The notes beneath the pieces are model-generated. The model saw nothing but the letters and a program-made list of their open reading frames with translations. It was not told the DNA's origin and ran no database searches. Below, in pieces: positions 7,092-14,637 of a stretch of 34,125 nt of DNA (its first letter is position 1; each line of letters starts with the position of its first letter). This DNA is from a virus, in the IMG/VR virus record IMGVR_UViG_3300049825_000295, positions 1 to 34,125 of that record. One strand, given 5' to 3'. Made by a program: the position numbers and the translations under genes.

Positions 7092-7324
7092 CGGTCCCGC
7101 AGCGGCCATATCCGCCGCACTTCATCCTCTACCCTTGGCCGGATTGTATCCGGCAGAGTAGCGAGCGCGGCGCGGCGTTTTTCCGGCGTGGCCAGGCTAA
7201 TCACCTGTTTTGCAGCATCATGGATATAGAACGCGGCCCAGCTGCGGATTGATTCCGGGGCATCATCCCAAGATTGTCTGCCGCTTAGCAATCGCGCTAG
7301 ATGCTCGCTTGGGCGGTCAACCAT
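7088..7324 (-). CDS. Hypothetical helical protein, 78 aa
   Basis: ATG 7324 has GGGG about six bases upstream and lies within the end of the VRR-NUC gene. The product is basic and helical with several Trp and Arg residues (SWDDAPESIRSWAAFYIHDA, EDEVRRIWPLRDR). It has no Cys pairs or membrane span. It is the last gene of the long leftward DNA-processing operon. The similarity of size and composition to its neighbours supports coding, but no function is recognised. Confidence 0.6.
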   Translation of the reverse strand: MVDRPSEHLARLLSGRQSWDDAPESIRSWAAFYIHDAAKQVISLATPEKRRAALATLPDTIRPRVEDEVRRIWPLRDR

Positions 7325-7757
7325 TCTTGCCCCGCCATATATCCGTTACCCGCAGCCATGCCTCGAAAGCTTCCCAAGCCGATACCGCGCCAAGCGCCAC
7401 GCAAGCGAACGCGCCCGCATCCGACGCGGCCTTGAGATAGGCTTGCTGGCCTGCCTCCCATTTGCTGAGCATATGGTTCTGGCGCTTCATTTCGCAGACG
7501 AACGACGGGCATCCCGGTATCACGATATCCGAAGCCCCGGGGGACATGCCTTCCGCCCGATGCTTGCGGATAGCGTGGAACTGCCCGCCGGATAGCAGGC
7601 CCTCGTTGCGGGGGTGAAGTGCCAGCAAGCCATGGCTGTCCGGATATTCCCCGCGCAGCCGATTGAAGAATGAGGCTTGCTCGACATCCTCTTTCGGGCA
7701 CTTGCCGCGAAACGTGGTGTCGCCATAGATCGGCACGGGGCAGGTTGTCAGGATCAT
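7317..7757 (-). CDS. VRR-NUC family PD-(D/E)XK nuclease
   Basis: A small DNA nuclease of 146 residues, probably structure-specific (flap or Holliday-junction resolving). The catalytic pattern is visible: Glu in EDVEQASF (about 26), then G-A-S-D (D77), then the E-x-K of CEMK (E89, K91), followed by Q-Q-A-Y (about 104). A full-length VRR-NUC domain has this spacing. ATG 7757 overlaps the helicase stop as ATGA. Next to the helicase and recombination genes it would fit processing of branched replication or recombination intermediates before packaging. Confidence 0.85.
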   Translation of the reverse strand: MILTTCPVPIYGDTTFRGKCPKEDVEQASFFNRLRGEYPDSHGLLALHPRNEGLLSGGQFHAIRKHRAEGMSPGASDIVIPGCPSFVCEMKRQNHMLSKWEAGQQAYLKAASDAGAFACVALGAVSAWEAFEAWLRVTDIWRGKNG

Positions 7758-9679
7758 GCGGCTATAGCCTCTGGCTGCGATGCGGGCAACAAAGCCTTGC
7801 GGACAAGTTCCTCATCCGCCGGGCGATTATATGCGAGCACCCGGAAAAAGCCGCTCGCGTCATCTTTTTGGTATGTGATCGTTTCGGGCGGCGTATCGAG
7901 ATACCGCGCGAACGCCTGCCAATCAGCCATGCCCCGGCTATGTGCCGCGTCCGGCAGGTGCCAGGTCGAAAACTGGCGAAATGGCGTAATCCAATCCGCC
8001 CTGACAGTTTTGTTGCCCCGCGCGCTCAAACCTTCCTTGATCTCGACTGACACAACCTTATCGGTCTGACGGCGCGTGGGATCTCGTTTCATGGCCCGAA
8101 ATTCCATGGCGAGTTTTTCGTTCGGGTCGATGATTTCGCCTTTGCAGGCGCAGCAATAGCGCGCGGCAATGTCATTCGCTTCGCCGCAGTGGGGGCACTC
8201 CTTTGACGTCCATCGATAGTTGCACCGCTCATAGGTGCCTTGTGGCCCGGTCTGCAATTGCCCGAAACACCGCCGCCCGTAATGGGCCGCGATAGGCCCG
8301 TGATCGCTCATTAATTGCTTGCCAAATACGTCCAGACAATAGCCATGGACGTCGCGCTGATAATCGGCGTATTCCAAGTTCAAGGAAAACTCATTGACGT
8401 GTCGGCAATCCGGGCAAGCCGCCTCGATCCCCGCGCCGTCACCCGGACCCTTGCCCGCCTTTATATCGGGATTGTAGATATCGCCGTCCGGGAAGTGGCG
8501 ATCTACGTTGCTGGCGTAATCGAGCAACAGGCTATCGGCCTTGCCGTCCATCATCCGCCATGCCCGGCCCAATATCTGCTGCAAGAGCGCCGCGCTTTCG
8601 GTATAGCGGAGCAGGGCGATTGTTTCGGTATGGGCCACGTCAAAGCCGGTTGTCAGCACACCGACGTTGACCAGGTGGCGGACCTCTTGCTTGCGATATG
8701 CTGCAATGACTGCCTTGCGCGGCATTTCCTTGCCGTTCCAAAGGCTCACATCGCCAGTCACCAGCGCGCTCGTTTCCGGGGGCAGGCTGGCCAACACCTC
8801 TTGCGCGTGGCGGATCGTGGCGGCGAAATACATCACGCCCCCGCGCCGATCACGCGCCTTGTCTATCACGTCGGCAACAATCGCGGCGGTCTTGCGGCCA
8901 TGCCCCTCAAACGCGCGTTCTACCGTGGCGTGGTTCAACTGGCCGTTGGGTAGCATCTCGATACCGCTGGTATCGTATGCGGTGGCGGCATCGCCCCCGC
9001 CGCGTTGCCCGGCGTCCCCCGCGTCCGCGTTGCCAATCTGCCCGATCACCATCGGTGCGATAAAGCCGCCGTCCAACATTTCGCGGGCCGATACGCGATA
9101 AACGCAGGCGGTGAAATACGGGTCACGGCAATTGCTATCGCCATTGACCTTGGCCGCGCCGTCCGGGCCGGGTGCCCATTGCCGAAAGATATAGCCCTTA
9201 CCCAGAACAAACGGCGTGCCGGACAGGCCAAGCACCCGCAGCATCGGATTGGCCTCGCGCATCGCTTCGATGATCGCGCGGATTGTCGGCGTCATCCCGT
9301 GGGCTTCGTCGCATAGCACCGCGCAAAAGCCGTTCGCGCCAGGCTGGCAAAACCGGCTGATTGCATTCTTCACCGTGCCGGGCGTGCCGAATACCACGAC
9401 GTTGCGAGTGGACTTCACCCCGGCGCTGGCGCTGAATATGCTGGCGCGTTCCCCGGTCAATATGAATTTCTCGAAGTTTTGCTTCACCAGCTCCGCCGAT
9501 GGCGCAAGACAAAGCACCCGCTTGCCGCCGCTGATTTTATGCAGCTCATTCGCAATATAGGCGATCATGTAGCTCTTGCCCGCAGCCGGGGCCGCGTCGA
9601 TCAAGCACGGATCGACGCTCCCGCGCATCCAGGTTAGCGCGGCGTTGCAGGCGTTTTGCTGGTAGGGTCTTAGAAGCAT
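7754..9679 (-). CDS. DEAH-box superfamily 2 helicase with C-terminal zinc ribbons
   Basis: An ATP-dependent helicase of 641 residues. It opens with the LRPYQ entry motif, then Walker A APAAGKS (30-36), DEAH (124-127), GLSGTP motif III (151-156) and motif VI QQILGRAWR (367-375). The C-terminal third has Cys pairs at 422/425, 495/498 and 509/512, consistent with one or two zinc ribbons. The arrangement resembles phage helicases of the UvsW/type III-res kind, which remodel replication forks and recombination intermediates. The N-terminal motif supports start ATG 9679, although its ribosome site is weak. It overlaps both neighbours. Confidence 0.88.
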   Translation of the reverse strand: MLLRPYQQNACNAALTWMRGSVDPCLIDAAPAAGKSYMIAYIANELHKISGGKRVLCLAPSAELVKQNFEKFILTGERASIFSASAGVKSTRNVVVFGTPGTVKNAISRFCQPGANGFCAVLCDEAHGMTPTIRAIIEAMREANPMLRVLGLSGTPFVLGKGYIFRQWAPGPDGAAKVNGDSNCRDPYFTACVYRVSAREMLDGGFIAPMVIGQIGNADAGDAGQRGGGDAATAYDTSGIEMLPNGQLNHATVERAFEGHGRKTAAIVADVIDKARDRRGGVMYFAATIRHAQEVLASLPPETSALVTGDVSLWNGKEMPRKAVIAAYRKQEVRHLVNVGVLTTGFDVAHTETIALLRYTESAALLQQILGRAWRMMDGKADSLLLDYASNVDRHFPDGDIYNPDIKAGKGPGDGAGIEAACPDCRHVNEFSLNLEYADYQRDVHGYCLDVFGKQLMSDHGPIAAHYGRRCFGQLQTGPQGTYERCNYRWTSKECPHCGEANDIAARYCCACKGEIIDPNEKLAMEFRAMKRDPTRRQTDKVVSVEIKEGLSARGNKTVRADWITPFRQFSTWHLPDAAHSRGMADWQAFARYLDTPPETITYQKDDASGFFRVLAYNRPADEELVRKALLPASQPEAIAA

Positions 9680-10176
9680 AGCGACGATGATACCTCAGAA
9701 ACAAGCTCGGCCTCCGCTCTTGTCATCATGCCTATATGGCACATGTCGCGAGCAATGCCGGTCTCTCCAGCAAGCCAATCATAGGCGGCTGTTCTGGTCA
9801 TTTCCCCAGACCGCCATAGACGATCAAAGTCATCATGCGCCGCCATTCTGGCCTTGCGGGTTTCCGCCCCAGCAGGGTTGCCTAAAGGCACAACACTGCC
9901 CGGATGGCACCCGCAATAGGCTCCGCATGGGCAAAGCCAAAAGCGCTTGGTAAAAAGGTCTGGCCTATGAGGGTAAACTTCCCTGCCGGTCACAAGGTTA
10001 CTTCCGCTGCCACATTCAATGCAGACAGGATCAATTTCAGCAAGCGTAGGACGCCTATTGGGCACCGGCATTTTACCGGCCCTGTCCGGGACATTTTCAG
10101 GATGGCTAGCGGCAATATGAGCGTTTATCGCCTGATTTGACCGGAACTTTGATCGCTCGCAATGAGGGCATTTCAC
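9670..10176 (-). CDS. Zinc-finger-containing protein (DUF3268-like), 168 aa
   Basis: The N-terminus is a C2H2-like finger (CPHC followed by INAHIAASH). The core then has C-x2-C (CIEC) and a Cys cluster in CPCGAYCGCHPG, followed by G-N-P-x-G and AHDDFDRLWR. This order matches the zinc-finger-containing phage family DUF3268. GTG 10176 is preferred because it overlaps the previous stop as GTGA with GGGGAG eight bases upstream. The longer frame from 10206 lacks a ribosome site. It is probably nucleic-acid binding; the exact role is unknown. Confidence 0.75.
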   Translation of the reverse strand: MKCPHCERSKFRSNQAINAHIAASHPENVPDRAGKMPVPNRRPTLAEIDPVCIECGSGSNLVTGREVYPHRPDLFTKRFWLCPCGAYCGCHPGSVVPLGNPAGAETRKARMAAHDDFDRLWRSGEMTRTAAYDWLAGETGIARDMCHIGMMTRAEAELVSEVSSSLCF

Positions 10177-10373
10177 TCCACACACTCCCCGCAAAAATGT
10201 TCCCAATCATCCTGGATTGTGCCGGTGACCGGCTTGGCCTTGGCGACAACTCCGCCATGGGAGCGAAACTTGGCGAGCGCGCCACCAAAGCTCTCGCAAT
10301 GGGTTTCATCGCGTTCGCCGCATTCATCGCAAACAAACTTGATCGGGCCGTTGAAGTATTCGCGTTCGATCAT
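10173..10373 (-). CDS. Small zinc-knuckle protein, 66 aa
   Basis: ATG 10373 overlaps the upstream stop as ATGA and its own stop overlaps the next start as GTGA. The product has C-x2-C near the N-terminus (CDECGERDETHCESF) and another pair near the end (HFCGECVE), so a single zinc-binding module spanning the protein is likely. It may bind nucleic acid along with the neighbouring zinc-finger protein. Specific function unknown. Confidence 0.65.
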   Translation of the reverse strand: MIEREYFNGPIKFVCDECGERDETHCESFGGALAKFRSHGGVVAKAKPVTGTIQDDWEHFCGECVE

Positions 10374-10570
10374 GGTTTTTCCAAACTCGCTAGAATTGCG
10401 CGCGCTCTTTCAACCCAAACAGGATGCCTGTTTTTGTATCGTCTTTGGCGGTGGTTAAAATACTCTACGGCTAGCTTTAGGGTGGCGATCATTTCGGGCA
10501 CGATAGATTGCGCGTCCATATGTTTCTGGACATTATCCCATCCCGTATCATCGCCGATTATATCAGCCAT
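10370..10570 (-). CDS. Hypothetical helical protein, 66 aa
   Basis: It starts at ATG 10570, sharing a base with the exonuclease stop (TGATG); a GTG at 10573 is an alternative. The product is helical and basic in its second half (AVEYFNHRQRRYKNRHPVWVERARAIL is split across two helices). No family was recognised. It sits directly behind the YqaJ exonuclease and is probably co-translated with it. Confidence 0.6.
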   Translation of the reverse strand: MADIIGDDTGWDNVQKHMDAQSIVPEMIATLKLAVEYFNHRQRRYKNRHPVWVERARAILASLEKP

Positions 10571-11445
10571 CACCTAACCCCCCAAAACTCAGACGACTTC
10601 CCGCGCCATTTTTCCAGGTCCGCATTCGGCATCAATTCCTTGATGGCCTTGGCATAGGACACGGCCCCAGCGCGAGTAGTCAGGGTCAGCTTGCGCCCGG
10701 CGATCAAGGCATTCTTGCCGCCTGCGAGCGTCACTATATCGGCCAGCAAATCGCGCTTGCGCTCGGTGGCGCGTTCGGCTTGCTCGGTCAATTCATCCCA
10801 TTCCCGCATCATCCGCGCCGCGTCCGGCGTGTCGATTTCAACACGCTTGGGAGCAAGATGTTCATCCGGGCTATTGGCCAGTTCGTCGAGAAACTCGGCA
10901 TGGAACTGGCGCAAGCGGGGCAGGTTTTCATCAATCCAATCCTGGTCAAAATTGACCTTGTGGAGCGCTGTGCCACCGGGTGCCCATTGATAGAAATGGC
11001 AATGCTTTGTCCGGGTGGCGAACATCTGCACCTGCATCTGGGCAACGTAGTGCATCTGCTCGTCAGGTGTCTTGAACACCGGATCGCTATCGCTGCGCTT
11101 ACCAAACGGGCATTTGACTTCAACCAGCCCGCCGTCGCTGACAAAGCCGTCCGGGCTTGCGCCAAGCCAATCATCATGAACCACAAACGGCGCGGGCTTG
11201 ACGGTCAGGCCTGTCTCCATCTGAAATTCGATCAGCGCCCCACCCTCGTTTGCCACTCCATATTCGGTAGCAATATTGCCGATGAATTCGCTTTCCGCCC
11301 CCAATGCGGCGCGCACCATATTGCGCATTACATCAGCCCGCGTCATGAATGGCGACAAACCAAGGATAGCCCCGACTGCGGACCCAGTAACGCGGCTTTT
11401 CCGCTTTTCAAACCATGCGGGGGTGCGCTGCTGTGGCTCGGTCAT
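10570..11445 (-). CDS. YqaJ-type viral recombinase/exonuclease
   Basis: A lambda-exonuclease-like PD-(D/E)XK nuclease of 291 residues that would resect double-strand ends for recombination. The N-terminus (TPAWFEKRKSRVTGSAVGAI) is the standard YqaJ opening. Catalytic residues follow as Glu 68 or 73, D99 in GASPDG and E109-x-K111 in VEVKCP. ATG 11445 has AGGA eight bases upstream. The open frame upstream to 11781 encodes nothing family-like and is rejected. With the Sak4-like ATPase and SSB encoded just upstream it makes a phage recombination module. The C-terminal 100 residues are coiled-coil-like. Confidence 0.9.
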   Translation of the reverse strand: MTEPQQRTPAWFEKRKSRVTGSAVGAILGLSPFMTRADVMRNMVRAALGAESEFIGNIATEYGVANEGGALIEFQMETGLTVKPAPFVVHDDWLGASPDGFVSDGGLVEVKCPFGKRSDSDPVFKTPDEQMHYVAQMQVQMFATRTKHCHFYQWAPGGTALHKVNFDQDWIDENLPRLRQFHAEFLDELANSPDEHLAPKRVEIDTPDAARMMREWDELTEQAERATERKRDLLADIVTLAGGKNALIAGRKLTLTTRAGAVSYAKAIKELMPNADLEKWRGKSSEFWGVR

Positions 11446-11624
11446 ATCTCGTTTTCCTGTAAAACAGTCTCGTGACCGATATTGCCGTGCGCGAATGATT
11501 GTAGGCGATTGGCCAGATGTTGCGCTTGATCCTCGGTCATGAAAAACCGCGTTGACCGCTTGCCAGTGGAAATGGCGAGACAGATATAATCGCCGCCCAT
11601 CCTTGCTAATTTGACTTCGCGCAT
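11442..11624 (-). CDS. Hypothetical 60-aa protein
   Basis: The stop overlaps the exonuclease start as ATGA. The start is ATG 11624 with GGAG nine bases upstream, or GTG 11627 six bases from the same site. The product starts with beta-like segments (MREVKLARMGGDYICLAIS) and continues into a helix with TEDQAQHLANRL, the pattern of many small phage proteins that precede recombination genes. Function unknown. Confidence 0.6.
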   Translation of the reverse strand: MREVKLARMGGDYICLAISTGKRSTRFFMTEDQAQHLANRLQSFAHGNIGHETVLQENEI

Positions 11625-11713
11625 CACAAATCACTCCAAAATAAAATGGCAGACGTTCTCGCACCCGGCCTGCCAGCGGGCTACCACGGGGCGTTATCCC
11701 CGCGAGCTTAACA

Positions 11714-12151
11714 TCATTGTTTTGACTTTCTACTTTTTGTGGTTGGACTGTTTTCCCCAGTCCTTCCTTTACAATATTCAATAAAGCCAGGAGCGTTTAG
11801 ATTTTCCTTTTGTGTCCCCCACTTTAGATTTTCCGGCCTATTGTTCAGCGCGTTTTCGTCCAAATGCAAAACCACACCTTTACCATCCGGGGCCGCTCCA
11901 TGAAATGCCTCGCAGACAAGCCGATGAATCTTCATATTTCCAAAATTCCGAGTAAACATGCTATAATATGCGTGCCTTGCAGACTTTGACGCCCTCGTAA
12001 CAACACCAAAAACCGGTCTTGTTTTATATTCTCTCCAACCGCCATGCGGCATTTGTGCCATGCGATTAGGTAGCTGCACGCGCCCGAGGCTGCTGGCCAT
12101 TATCCCTTCCTTTGATGGGACAGGCATCCAAATCTCTTCTCCCATATTCAT
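11714..12151 (-). CDS. HNH homing endonuclease (NUMOD4-HNH type), 145 aa
   Basis: A free-standing mobile endonuclease. The N-terminus (EEIWMPVPSKEG, then SSLGRVQL) is a NUMOD4-like DNA-recognition segment. The C-terminal half has the HNH_3 signature: MKIHRLVCEAFHG, then VVLHLDENALNNRPENLKW. The local sequence is more AT-rich than its neighbours, suggesting lateral arrival. It sits between the recombination gene 11442-11624 and the SSB-like gene, splitting an otherwise tight operon. ATG 12151 lies six bases after a GGAG that is part of a 13-bp inverted repeat, so its translation may be controlled (see the hairpin and promoter entries). Confidence 0.88.
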   Translation of the reverse strand: MNMGEEIWMPVPSKEGIMASSLGRVQLPNRMAQMPHGGWREYKTRPVFGVVTRASKSARHAYYSMFTRNFGNMKIHRLVCEAFHGAAPDGKGVVLHLDENALNNRPENLKWGTQKENLNAPGFIEYCKGRTGENSPTTKSRKSKQ

Positions 12152-12154
12152 ATC

Positions 12155-12197
12155 ATACTCCGTTAGAAACGATATAGTATCAAATCTAACGGAGTAT
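12155..12197 (-). promoter_or_regulatory. 13-bp hairpin sequestering the HNH ribosome site
   Basis: Perfect 13-base inverted arms (12155-12167 and 12185-12197, ATACTCCGTTAGA and its complement) flank a 17-base loop. In the leftward mRNA the 3' arm contains the GGAG (12161-12158) that serves ATG 12151, so the folded stem would hide the ribosome site. A candidate promoter lies across the 5' arm, so transcripts from it would lack that arm. Confidence 0.8.
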
Positions 12198-12210
12198 TAT
12201 CCGGTGTCAA
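12183..12210 (-). promoter_or_regulatory. Candidate promoter inside the hairpin, TTGACA-16-TAGATT
   Basis: On the minus strand TTGACA (12210-12205) is followed after 16 bases by TAGATT (12188-12183, four of six matches). Transcription would start near 12176, within the hairpin loop, giving an mRNA with a free GGAG for the HNH gene. The 5' hairpin arm lies between and overlaps the -35/-10 elements. Confidence 0.5.
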
Positions 12211-12239
12211 GCAGCTTTCGCCGTTCTTGGCCTGACACC
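12203..12239 (-). other. 7-bp inverted repeat after the SSB-like gene
   Basis: GGTGTCA (12203-12209) pairs with TGACACC (12233-12239) around a 23-base loop, starting two bases past the SSB-like stop. There is no T-tract, so it is a weak terminator at best. It may instead be a boundary mark of the HNH insertion. Its left arm includes the -35 of the HNH promoter. Confidence 0.35.
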
Positions 12240-12240
12240 C

Positions 12241-12825
12241 TTAATCAAAAGGGACATCATCCCCCAAATCATCCGCAACCGCAGTTTTGGTGGCGGGCTT
12301 TTTCGCGGGGGCCGCGCCTTCAGGGATCGATACGCCCTTTGACTTCGGGAACACCGCCGCAATCCAGTTGCCGCTATTCATCTGGCCATTGGTTTCCATT
12401 TCCCAGACCATGCATTTGATTACCATGGGCTTGTCTTGCAGGGCCAAAGCCAGATCATCATTGCTTGGCTGGCGCGCGTTGCGAGCGAGCTTGCCGCCGC
12501 AGTTTGCGTCAATCGCAGCCAGCATCCGCTTGGCCTTGTCGCGTTTCTTCGCGGCTTTGTCGGCATCTTTGGCGTTCGGATCATCATCCGTTACCCAAAG
12601 CTTGTGGAATACCTTGCGGTTGCGATATTGATCGGGATCGTCGATTGACCACTTGAGCGAGATAAATTCCGCGCCGCCTTCGCGCGCAGTATCCCACTTC
12701 GCTTCCTCAATAAATGCCAGCACGTTCGATCCATCGGGGATCGGATCAAAATTGCCGGTTTCCTGCTCGTATTCTTTTTCATTAGTGACGGCGGTTTCGC
12801 CATCGGTCAAATTCCAGAATGACAT
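12241..12825 (-). CDS. SSB-like single-stranded DNA-binding protein (DUF669-like)
   Basis: A 194-residue protein with a beta-rich core (DGSNVLAFIEEAKW, EFISLKWSIDDP) and a long charged middle. The C-terminal tip is very acidic and ends in DDLGDDVPFD. Bacterial SSB ends in a D-D-D-I-P-F tail that recruits partner proteins, so this tail strongly suggests an SSB role. Core and size fit the DUF669 family often found in place of SSB in phages. ATG 12825 has AGGAG seven bases upstream, overlapping the end of the ATPase gene. It is encoded with the Sak4-like ATPase and the YqaJ exonuclease. Confidence 0.75.
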   Translation of the reverse strand: MSFWNLTDGETAVTNEKEYEQETGNFDPIPDGSNVLAFIEEAKWDTAREGGAEFISLKWSIDDPDQYRNRKVFHKLWVTDDDPNAKDADKAAKKRDKAKRMLAAIDANCGGKLARNARQPSNDDLALALQDKPMVIKCMVWEMETNGQMNSGNWIAAVFPKSKGVSIPEGAAPAKKPATKTAVADDLGDDVPFD

Positions 12826-12828
12826 AAT

Positions 12829-13695
12829 CTACTCTCCTGTTTCTGCCAATTCCTTGGCATCGTGGTTTTCATCGGTGGCATCGGCATCGGCTTCAAGCTC
12901 GGTATCCGGTTTGGCTTTGGTTTTGGATTTCGCCTTGACCCCGCCGTTCAATCCAAACGCTTTGGCAAGCGGGTTTTCGCCGGGGATGAAATCGAGCGGC
13001 TCAGTGATGCCGTAGCGGTTTTTAGACACGCTCGCCGCTGTCGCGTGGCAGACCAATTCGCGGTCGCCATTGCTGATTACCTTTTTGCGGTCACCTTCGT
13101 CGCCACGCAGGACGGATACCAGCTTGACGAATCCGACTAGATCAACGTCATCGACATAGGGCGGCAGGGACTTCCCGTTCAGCCGCAGTGAATAGCGCGC
13201 GTAGTCATCGGTATCGGGCAGACGCATGGTTTCCAAGTCGGCATGGCTGATAAAGATGATCGCCATATCCTTTCGCTCATTGAGTAGTCCAGCAGCCCTG
13301 CGCACGCGGCGATGCTTTGCCGCCAAGGCCGCATAGCCCGCGCCATAGCCGCCAAGCGCCGTGGAAAGCGTTTTGGCGCGCCCGTCTTGTGCCAGTATCG
13401 CTTCGGTGAATAGCGGCTCCAACGCGCTCACGCTGTCGATCACCAGCGTCTTGTAATCGTGTTTCTCGTTCAGCAGCGCGATCAACTGCGTCCACAATTC
13501 ATCTTCGCTCTTGACCAGCGGAAAGGCGTCCGGGCGAGAGCCGACAGGAATGCTATGCATCCCATCCTCAGCCCGGATAAAAATCGGATCAGGAAAGGTG
13601 GCGGCAAGGCTGGTTTTGCCGGTGCCCGCATCCCCGCAAATCGTGATGATCGGCGGACGCGAGGCCGGTTTTGATATGGTGGATAGGGTGCTCAT
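12829..13695 (-). CDS. Sak4-like RecA-fold ATPase (AAA_24)
   Basis: A P-loop ATPase of 288 residues. Walker A is GDAGTGKT (21-28) and Walker B is LVID (84-87). The following SVSALEPLFTEAI and IFISHADLETM (sensor-like) segments fit the AAA_24 / Sak4 family of phage single-strand annealing or RecA-like proteins. The C-terminal 40 residues are Lys/Ala/Asp-rich and disordered. It has AGGAG ten bases before ATG 13695. It is directly followed by the SSB-like gene, the usual Sak4-SSB pair, and would act with the YqaJ nuclease in recombination. Confidence 0.85.
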   Translation of the reverse strand: MSTLSTISKPASRPPIITICGDAGTGKTSLAATFPDPIFIRAEDGMHSIPVGSRPDAFPLVKSEDELWTQLIALLNEKHDYKTLVIDSVSALEPLFTEAILAQDGRAKTLSTALGGYGAGYAALAAKHRRVRRAAGLLNERKDMAIIFISHADLETMRLPDTDDYARYSLRLNGKSLPPYVDDVDLVGFVKLVSVLRGDEGDRKKVISNGDRELVCHATAASVSKNRYGITEPLDFIPGENPLAKAFGLNGGVKAKSKTKAKPDTELEADADATDENHDAKELAETGE

Positions 13696-13868
13696 GGCTT
13701 AAGTTCTCCTATTTTTTTGTCAATATAATTCATTACAGATGCCCATTTCTCATCTTCCTCAATAAAGTATTCCTTGCCGCATTCGCATTGCAAAACACTA
13801 TAGGCCAGATTAGATAACGATATCGCGTCGCGAGGATCGCCGCAGTTTTCACAATACCGATAGGCCAT
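13692..13868 (-). CDS. 58-aa zinc-ribbon protein
   Basis: ATG 13868 follows a GGGGG ribosome site by about six bases, and its stop overlaps the ATPase start as ATGA. The longer frame from 13913 would overlap the repeat gene and has no ribosome site. Two Cys pairs (YCENCGD and QCECGKEY) 22 residues apart form a typical small zinc ribbon. The C-terminus is helical (KWASVMNYIDKKIGEL). A nucleic-acid-binding accessory is likely. Confidence 0.7.
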   Translation of the reverse strand: MAYRYCENCGDPRDAISLSNLAYSVLQCECGKEYFIEEDEKWASVMNYIDKKIGELKP

Positions 13869-13869
13869 A

Positions 13870-14637
13870 TCAAGCCCCCTTCCCAGAGGGCGGCACATGC
13901 TCGCCAAACGCAATCACGCCCTCGCGCAGTTCGGCCCGGATTTGCATTTCTTCGGGAGTGGGGATGCGCCAAGAACATAGCCCGGCGAAAATGCGAAATT
14001 TGGCTGCAATCCATTTTGCGGAAATTACTAAGCCAGCTTCGATGGACCATCCAACTTCGATGGACCCGCCAGCTTCGATGGACGCGCCAGCTTCGATGGA
14101 CCCGCCAGCTTCGATGGACCATCCAGCTTCGATGGACCCGCCAGCTTCGATGGACGTGCCAGCTTCGATGGACCCGCCAGCTTCGATGGACGTGCCAGCT
14201 TTGATGAACTCGCCAGCTTCGATGGACGTGCCAACTTTGATGGACGTGCCAGCTTCGATGGACCCGCCAACTTCGATGGACGTGCCAGCTTCGATGGACC
14301 ATCCAGCTTCGATGGACGTGCCAGCTTCGATGGACGTGCCAGCTTCGATGGACGTGCCAGCTTCGATGGACCATCCAGCTTCGATGGACCATTCAGCTTC
14401 GATGGACCATCCAGCTTTGATGGACCCGCCAGCTTCGATGGACGTGCCAGCTTCGATGGACGTGCCGTTTAGCGATACAATTGATTGCGACGCACAAAGC
14501 CCTGCCGAGAATTTTACGCATCCGAGATCGGCGGCAATTTCGATATCACCCTGCCACTCGGTTACATCGGCGGTCCCTATATAGAGGCCGGTATCGTCCA
14601 AATCCGCGCGGGTGATTATCAGTTTGGTATTGGTCAT
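13870..14637 (-). CDS. Hexapeptide-repeat beta-solenoid protein, 255 aa
   Basis: A 50-residue head (MTNTKLIITRADLDDTG, then DVTEWQGDIEIAADLGCV) leads into 24 tandem copies of [TGWAE]-S-I-[EK]-[AV]-G. A 53-residue tail (KFRIFAGLCSW, then PEEMQIRAELREGV) closes the protein. Isoleucine every six residues is the pattern of a beta-solenoid, related to left-handed hexapeptide or bactofilin-like polymer-forming folds, with 24 hexads giving about eight turns. ATG 14637 has AAGGA eight bases upstream; 14658 is an alternative. It heads the leftward recombination operon, opposite the Cro-like gene. Function unknown; a scaffold, adhesive or DNA-mimic role is conjecture. Confidence 0.8.
   Translation of the reverse strand: MTNTKLIITRADLDDTGLYIGTADVTEWQGDIEIAADLGCVKFSAGLCASQSIVSLNGTSIEAGTSIEAGGSIKAGWSIEAEWSIEAGWSIEAGTSIEAGTSIEAGTSIEAGWSIEAGTSIEVGGSIEAGTSIKVGTSIEAGEFIKAGTSIEAGGSIEAGTSIEAGGSIEAGWSIEAGGSIEAGASIEAGGSIEVGWSIEAGLVISAKWIAAKFRIFAGLCSWRIPTPEEMQIRAELREGVIAFGEHVPPSGKGA
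14032..14463 (-). repeat. 18-bp tandem repeat, 24 units
   Basis: Twenty-four 18-base units run without gaps. On the plus strand each reads GCCAGCTTCGATGGA plus a variable triplet (CCA, CCC, CGT, CGC or CTC). The variation is almost all in one codon of the minus-strand gene, whose codons TGG, GGG, ACG, GCG and GAG all end in G. The Gly codon before Trp is GGA in all but one mutated copy, and GGC before the others. Because of the repeat all frames stay open. Confidence 0.97.

Noticed and set aside
8315-8953. 212-residue plus-strand open frame
   Set aside because: Antisense to the DEAH helicase, with no ribosome site or recognisable domain.
10780-11475. 231-residue plus-strand open frame
   Set aside because: Antisense to the YqaJ exonuclease, whose catalytic residues and start are clear.
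11445-11781. 112-residue N-terminal extension of the YqaJ gene
   Set aside because: The upstream frame covers the 60-aa gene at 11442-11624 and shows no family similarity; ATG 11445 has its own AGGA.
13958-14584. Plus-strand frame with repeating S-M-D-P-P-A-type units
   Set aside because: It is a by-product of the 18-bp repeat, which keeps every frame open. The minus-strand frame has a ribosome site, a natural head and tail, and a solenoid-like pattern.
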